A program made the translations under genes and the position numbers. From Smallanthus sonchifolius (taxonomy: Eukaryota > Streptophyta > Magnoliopsida > Asterales > Asteraceae): a DNA stretch of 64,000 nucleotides. Numbering within the stretch: position 1 is the first letter of the stretch; the number at the start of each line of letters is the position of its first letter. Shown here in pieces: positions 59,982 to 64,000 of this stretch. The notes under the pieces were generated by a model, which was not told where the DNA came from, did no database searches, and worked only from the letters and a program-made list of their open reading frames with translations. The stretch spans positions 4,313,501 through 4,377,500 of the forward strand of contig CM042022.1 of assembly GCA_023525975.1 (NCBI GenBank). The letters are read 5' to 3'.

Positions 59982-60967
59982 ATGGCTGATGGTCAATACA
60001 GTTCTCAACCAGCTCGTAAACCTTCAAGTTGGATACTTGATAAATGGAGGCGTCCAAAGAACACCGAGGGATCTTCGTCATCCGGGCAACAAAACCCAGC
60101 TGAAAACCAACCGGACAACTTTCAGCGTCCACGAAATAGTGTCAGTACACGTAGATGGGCAATTCCAGACGATGAGTCTGATCATTGGTCCCAAAATGTT
60201 CTTGACTTCTACAACAACGGGGACAAGCCGTTCTGTTATTCCGCAGTTTTCTTTAGATACCCAAAGCTTGACAAACGTTTTTGGGGTAGTCTTTTAGGCT
60301 ATCGTAGTAACGGTTATCTGTCACCAGAAGTAAAAAAACATATAATTTTTATTTGAACTTTTTTTTCTGAAAAATATTATTTTACTAATATGAAGATATT
60401 TTTTTACAGCATTTAGAAGGTTGGGTTGGAAGATTGATGAAATGGAAACATAGAGAGCTCGCCAGTGGGGTATCCTCTGATATGCGGTGGACAATACTAC
60501 CACCGCAATTTTATGATTTTCTGCTAGACTCACCTAACAAAAACGTCATTTCTTATGCTGATGGAAAATTAAAATTTTTTACCCCATTTTGGGAGGTAGA
60601 CTATGTCTTTTTTCCTATTTGTATTCAAAATCAAGAATGGTTATTTGTCCGAGTTGATATGAGGACAATAAATATGGTATTGTATTGGAGTGAAAACGTC
60701 TCAGGTGATACATACTTACGGTTGGTTCACCCCAAATTAATGAAAATCTCGGTATATTTCACAGCGTTATTGGTGAACATCGGTTATTGGAAAAAGACTG
60801 GATACTCAGAAATGATAATGTCGTTCGAAGCTAATGACGAATTTGTTCAGTCACATGAAGACTTGGTTGGTAATGAAGGGGTGTTTGTTTGTATGCTAAT
60901 GGAGCATCTAGTAACTGGTAAACCACTCGATATAAATGGAGATTTTAAACAGAAATGTATGTCATAA
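59982..60967 (+). CDS. ULP1-protease-like protein lacking catalytic His and Cys, 2 exons, 301 aa
   Basis: Exons 59982-60329 and 60410-60967 join in frame across an 80-bp GT-AG intron. The first ~70 residues are low-complexity. The second exon has the ULP1/SENP-like fold pattern: FWEVDYVFFPICIQNQEWLF, VDMRTINMVLYWSE, and VGNEGVFVCMLMEHL. In active ULP1 enzymes the first block ends in HW and the last has DCG. Here these are EW (Glu192) and NEG (Glu272); only Asp199 of the triad position remains. So it should lack SUMO-protease activity. ULP-like genes are known passengers of plant MULEs (KAONASHI type). Its place right behind MURA in the same orientation suggests the same here. Role unknown; perhaps SUMO binding. 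Confidence 0.78.
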
Positions 60968-61502
60968 CGGCGGTTTATGGCTGATCAGATTTATTTCTGG
61001 CGTTGTTTGCCACGTTAGATTTTTATATTTTTTTACTTTGTTTTTCTCAAGTTATGTTAAACTCTATTTCGTTGTAATTTTTTAATGAAATTGTTGTGTT
61101 CTTGTCAACCTATGTATTCTTGTTTTATTTCTATAATAGTGGCACATGAAAATCCTAAGGTTCATGCAACTCGTAAACTATTCAAATGAAGATGCTCATT
61201 GAAAGTTATTCTATGTGATCTTATTATATGTGTTTTATGCTATTATCATGTAATGTTCAACTTCCATTAAATATTATAAATAAGTTGAATTCATTTATTA
61301 TGTATTTTTTTAAAAGTTGCTATCACCTTTTAAAGATATATAAAGTTTAATTAATATTTTTTATATAATACCATACAAACAATACATATGTAAATAACAA
61401 AGATACTTAATAAATGATTGTATATTACAAAGTACATAGGTAAAAACATAAAATACATACGTAAATAAAAAACATACAATACATAGATAAATAAAAAAGA
61501 TA
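60968..61502. other. Convergent intergenic region between the ULP-like and PMD genes
   Basis: 535 bp of AT-rich DNA shared by two gene 3' ends. It should hold both polyadenylation regions. No other gene is seen. Confidence 0.5.
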
Positions 61503-63915
61503 CTAGGGATGGTGACGGTCTAGACGATGTCCAGTTCCACATTGAGGTGCTCTTGCATTCCGTCTTGGTCGTTCGTTACGGACCTGGTTTCCCTGTTCAT
61601 TTTCAGGCTGGATGTCTGGACTATTGTAGGTCATACCAAGGCTCAAGTCCAACGGTACTGGTGACACAAATGAATAAGGAGGTTGTTGATATGGAGTTTG
61701 GTTGGTTGTGATAACATTGAACGGGGAAAGGTTTTGGGATATATCTGGCATCATAAAAGGTGTCTGATGTTGAGTCGACACCCCAAAGTCAGTGTATGAA
61801 CCGGATGGCGAATATTGATTCTCGAACTGTGGTATATAAGATGGGGTACCCACTTCATAGGTATTTTGGTGAGTGTTTGAAGAGGTGTCCGCTTCATAGG
61901 CATTTTGGTGTTGTTGGTGAATGTTTGAAGTTACAAAGGCTTCAAAATTTGTATCACCAAAATTTGTACCACAAGTATCTATAGCACCAAAATCGATATC
62001 AAATAAATTTTGTTGAACATTTTCAACAATTGGCTCTTCATTATTGGTTGCAGGTACACGTCTACCACGTCTCCTTTCCCGCCTACCTACTGTTTGAGGT
62101 GCATTATTGTTGACACCTAGGTTAACCGGTTCAGTTGTCAGATGCGTGGGCAATTGTAAACGATGCCCTTGATGCGCAAGTCCCATAACCTGCGTCACCG
62201 TATCTTCTATGCGGCGGAAGTGAGGATCCGCTTGAGGAAAATCTCCCATGAATTGTCTACTAGATCGATATATCTGGGTCATACCTTCCATCTGAAAAAA
62301 AATATAAACCGACCAATTATAAATTTTAAAAACATATATTTTATGAATTTATATTAAATATATAAAAATACCATTAGTTGATATCTTCCTCCATTATTTT
62401 GAAACCCAGGTGGGTCTAACTCATCATTCCCCGGATCGGTTATGTATAGGACGGTACGAGACCTATACCAATCCATGTATCCCTCACTGACGGTTGGTCT
62501 TCCGGCCAATTCTCCCGTTACAGTATTATCAAACCGGTTATTCCAAGATGAAATGTACTGTTGATGTTCAATCAACCAATTCCGGTTTGTTTTTCCACAA
62601 CGATTTAAATTATGCAATTGGTGATGTAAGTCTACTGGAATTGGTACCGGGTTAGGGATTTCTTGAACCCTACCAAACTGCCTCATCACTCTCCCGGGTA
62701 AATGCAACTCAACAACCTCCCACAAAATTAAAAAACACTCGGTCATCCAGCTACGATAACCATTAGTACATGTAACCGGTAAACGATCAAGACACTCATC
62801 GTATGGGGTCCAGGTAAACTGAAAAAAAATTTAAAAATAATTATAATATTAATAAGATTTAAATACAACCAAATATAAATTAAATTACCTCGCTGTCCCG
62901 TAACGATTGTAACTGAGATCGGTATGCTCTCAGTACATGAGAAGGGGTGTCTCGATAACTCAGATTATCTCGCCATCTAAAATACAAAAATTTTAATAAT
63001 ATTAGTAATACAAAAAAATAGAAATATAATTTTACGTTTGCTTTAACTAATAATTTTTAAAACGTACCGAGCACCAATGGGTTGGTTATAATTGTATTGT
63101 GAAATCACCCTCGGTGCCAAATTTCTAAACCTCTCCCATGCCCACAACTGTAAGAGGTACACAGGACCAGCAATGTCTCCAGCATTTGGATGAGCCGCCT
63201 TACATAAATTTCTATATAAACAGGCGAGCACCGCACCCCCCCAACTTAACCGACCACAACGTCTTAAATCCTCCATGTTATTTAAATGATATAACGGTAC
63301 AAGGTTATTTGACGTATCCGGATATAATGTGCCGCCGCATAAAATCAACATAATCAACCGTGCACGTTGCATGCACTGTAAATCATTTGCATTTTCTGGA
63401 AATTCTTTTTCAAGTTCATTTAGTAGATAAGATAATTTTATTCGCCCACCCTTTATATGACTGTTTGTTGGGTTAATACCCAATAAACGTTGACACCTCT
63501 CTATTTGCTCCGCCAACAAATACGCTTGATCATAGCCTGATAACGGTTCACCCTCTACCGGCAAACCCCATAAAACGTTGACATCTTGGAGGGTTACAGT
63601 TGCTTCACCAACAGTTAGGTGAAAAGTATGGGTCTCCGGACGCCATCTTTCGACGAGGGCGCTTATTAAAGCATGATCAATGGTCCGGTAACCACAATCA
63701 ATAAGCCCACCAAAGCCGGAAACGTTTAGCATCTCCTTAACATTATTTGGAATACTATGTTCCCGGAGATGAACCCAGAATTTTTGATCACCACGTCTAA
63801 TGTAAAAGGGTTCGTCGTCACCCGTACCACGTACAAACAACCGGCGAGCCCTGTGTTCATCTTCAAGAAATAAAACATCACCGACTAGTGGCCCGGGATG
63901 TAACTGATAAGTCAT
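61503..63915 (-). CDS. Plant mobile domain (PMD, MAIN-like) protein, 4 exons, 723 aa
   Basis: Minus-strand exons are 63915-63068, 62976-62889, 62818-62372 and 62291-61503; all introns are GT-AG and the frame is open throughout. The domain region (about residues 70-450) has the PMD pattern: LISALVERWRPETHTFHLTV, GEATVTLQDVNVLWGLPVEG, ARLIMLILCGGTLYPDTSNN, SWGGAVLACLYRNLCKA, LLQLWAWERF, and later LPGRVMRQFG and WYRSRTVLYI. The last exon is a Gln/Asn/Pro-rich tail with a basic patch GRRERRRGRR. Such proteins are often labelled PP7 long-form homologues. MAIN and MAIL1 in Arabidopsis act with a PP7-like phosphatase in silencing transposons; PMD genes also occur inside MULEs and Gypsy elements. Here it is probably element-borne, pointing towards MURA. 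Confidence 0.88.
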
Positions 63916-64000
63916 TTTTTAAACAATAAAAAAGAAGTTAAAAACACGATTTAGTAAAAATAAACGTTAACAAAACCGTTGGAATCTTAATAACCCACAA
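63916..64000. other. Upstream of the PMD gene, window edge
   Basis: Only 85 bp remain. This is AT-rich 5' flank; no terminal inverted repeat can be judged. Confidence 0.5.

Overview
This window looks like repeat-dense nuclear DNA of a eudicot, most probably a daisy-family (Asteraceae) plant. Genes are split by GT-AG introns, most of the sequence is AT-rich LTR-retrotransposon DNA, and the extra ORF of the SIRE-like element and the Helitron style recall Asteraceae genomes (inference, not proof). No rRNA, true tRNA, CRISPR or bacterial feature was seen.

Layout. 1-14499: a tandem LTR-internal-LTR-internal-LTR array of a non-autonomous Ty3/Gypsy element on the minus strand, inserted into a Copia RNase H relic (14500-15153). 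16580-19297: an eight-exon VAN3-binding-protein-like (DUF828/PH) gene with one in-frame stop in exon 1 and a long foldback element in intron 6. 19535-24391: a young, apparently intact Copia element with unusual TA...TA LTR ends. 24392-29066: no gene, one Copia RT relic. 29067-32172: a complete non-autonomous LTR element. 32173-33777: Gypsy and hAT-like scraps. 33778-36971: an intact ten-exon XBAT32-type ankyrin/RING E3 ligase gene on the minus strand, with a SINE in its last intron. 37000-43000: MITE-like DNA, a broken Copia element and Helitron-like sequence. 43018-55542: a 12.5-kb decayed SIRE-like Copia element with an env-position ORF, nested in a Helitron-like element whose 3' end is near 56047.

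The most interesting stretch is 56300-64000. It carries a full-length MURA transposase (57108-59627), a two-exon ULP1-protease-like gene whose catalytic His and Cys positions are both Glu (59982-60967), and a convergent four-exon plant-mobile-domain (PMD/MAIN-like) gene (63915-61503). All three have open frames and clean splice sites. I infer one large Mutator-like element with passenger genes whose right end lies outside the window. Just upstream are five 21-nt near-palindromes; a copy of one, with a single mismatch, sits in the centre of the foldback 38 kb away, hinting at a related non-autonomous family.

Only two ordinary host genes are seen: the VAN3-binding-like gene (vein patterning and auxin transport in its family) and XBAT32 (ubiquitin ligase in ethylene and lateral-root control). 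The rest is transposable-element DNA of several ages.
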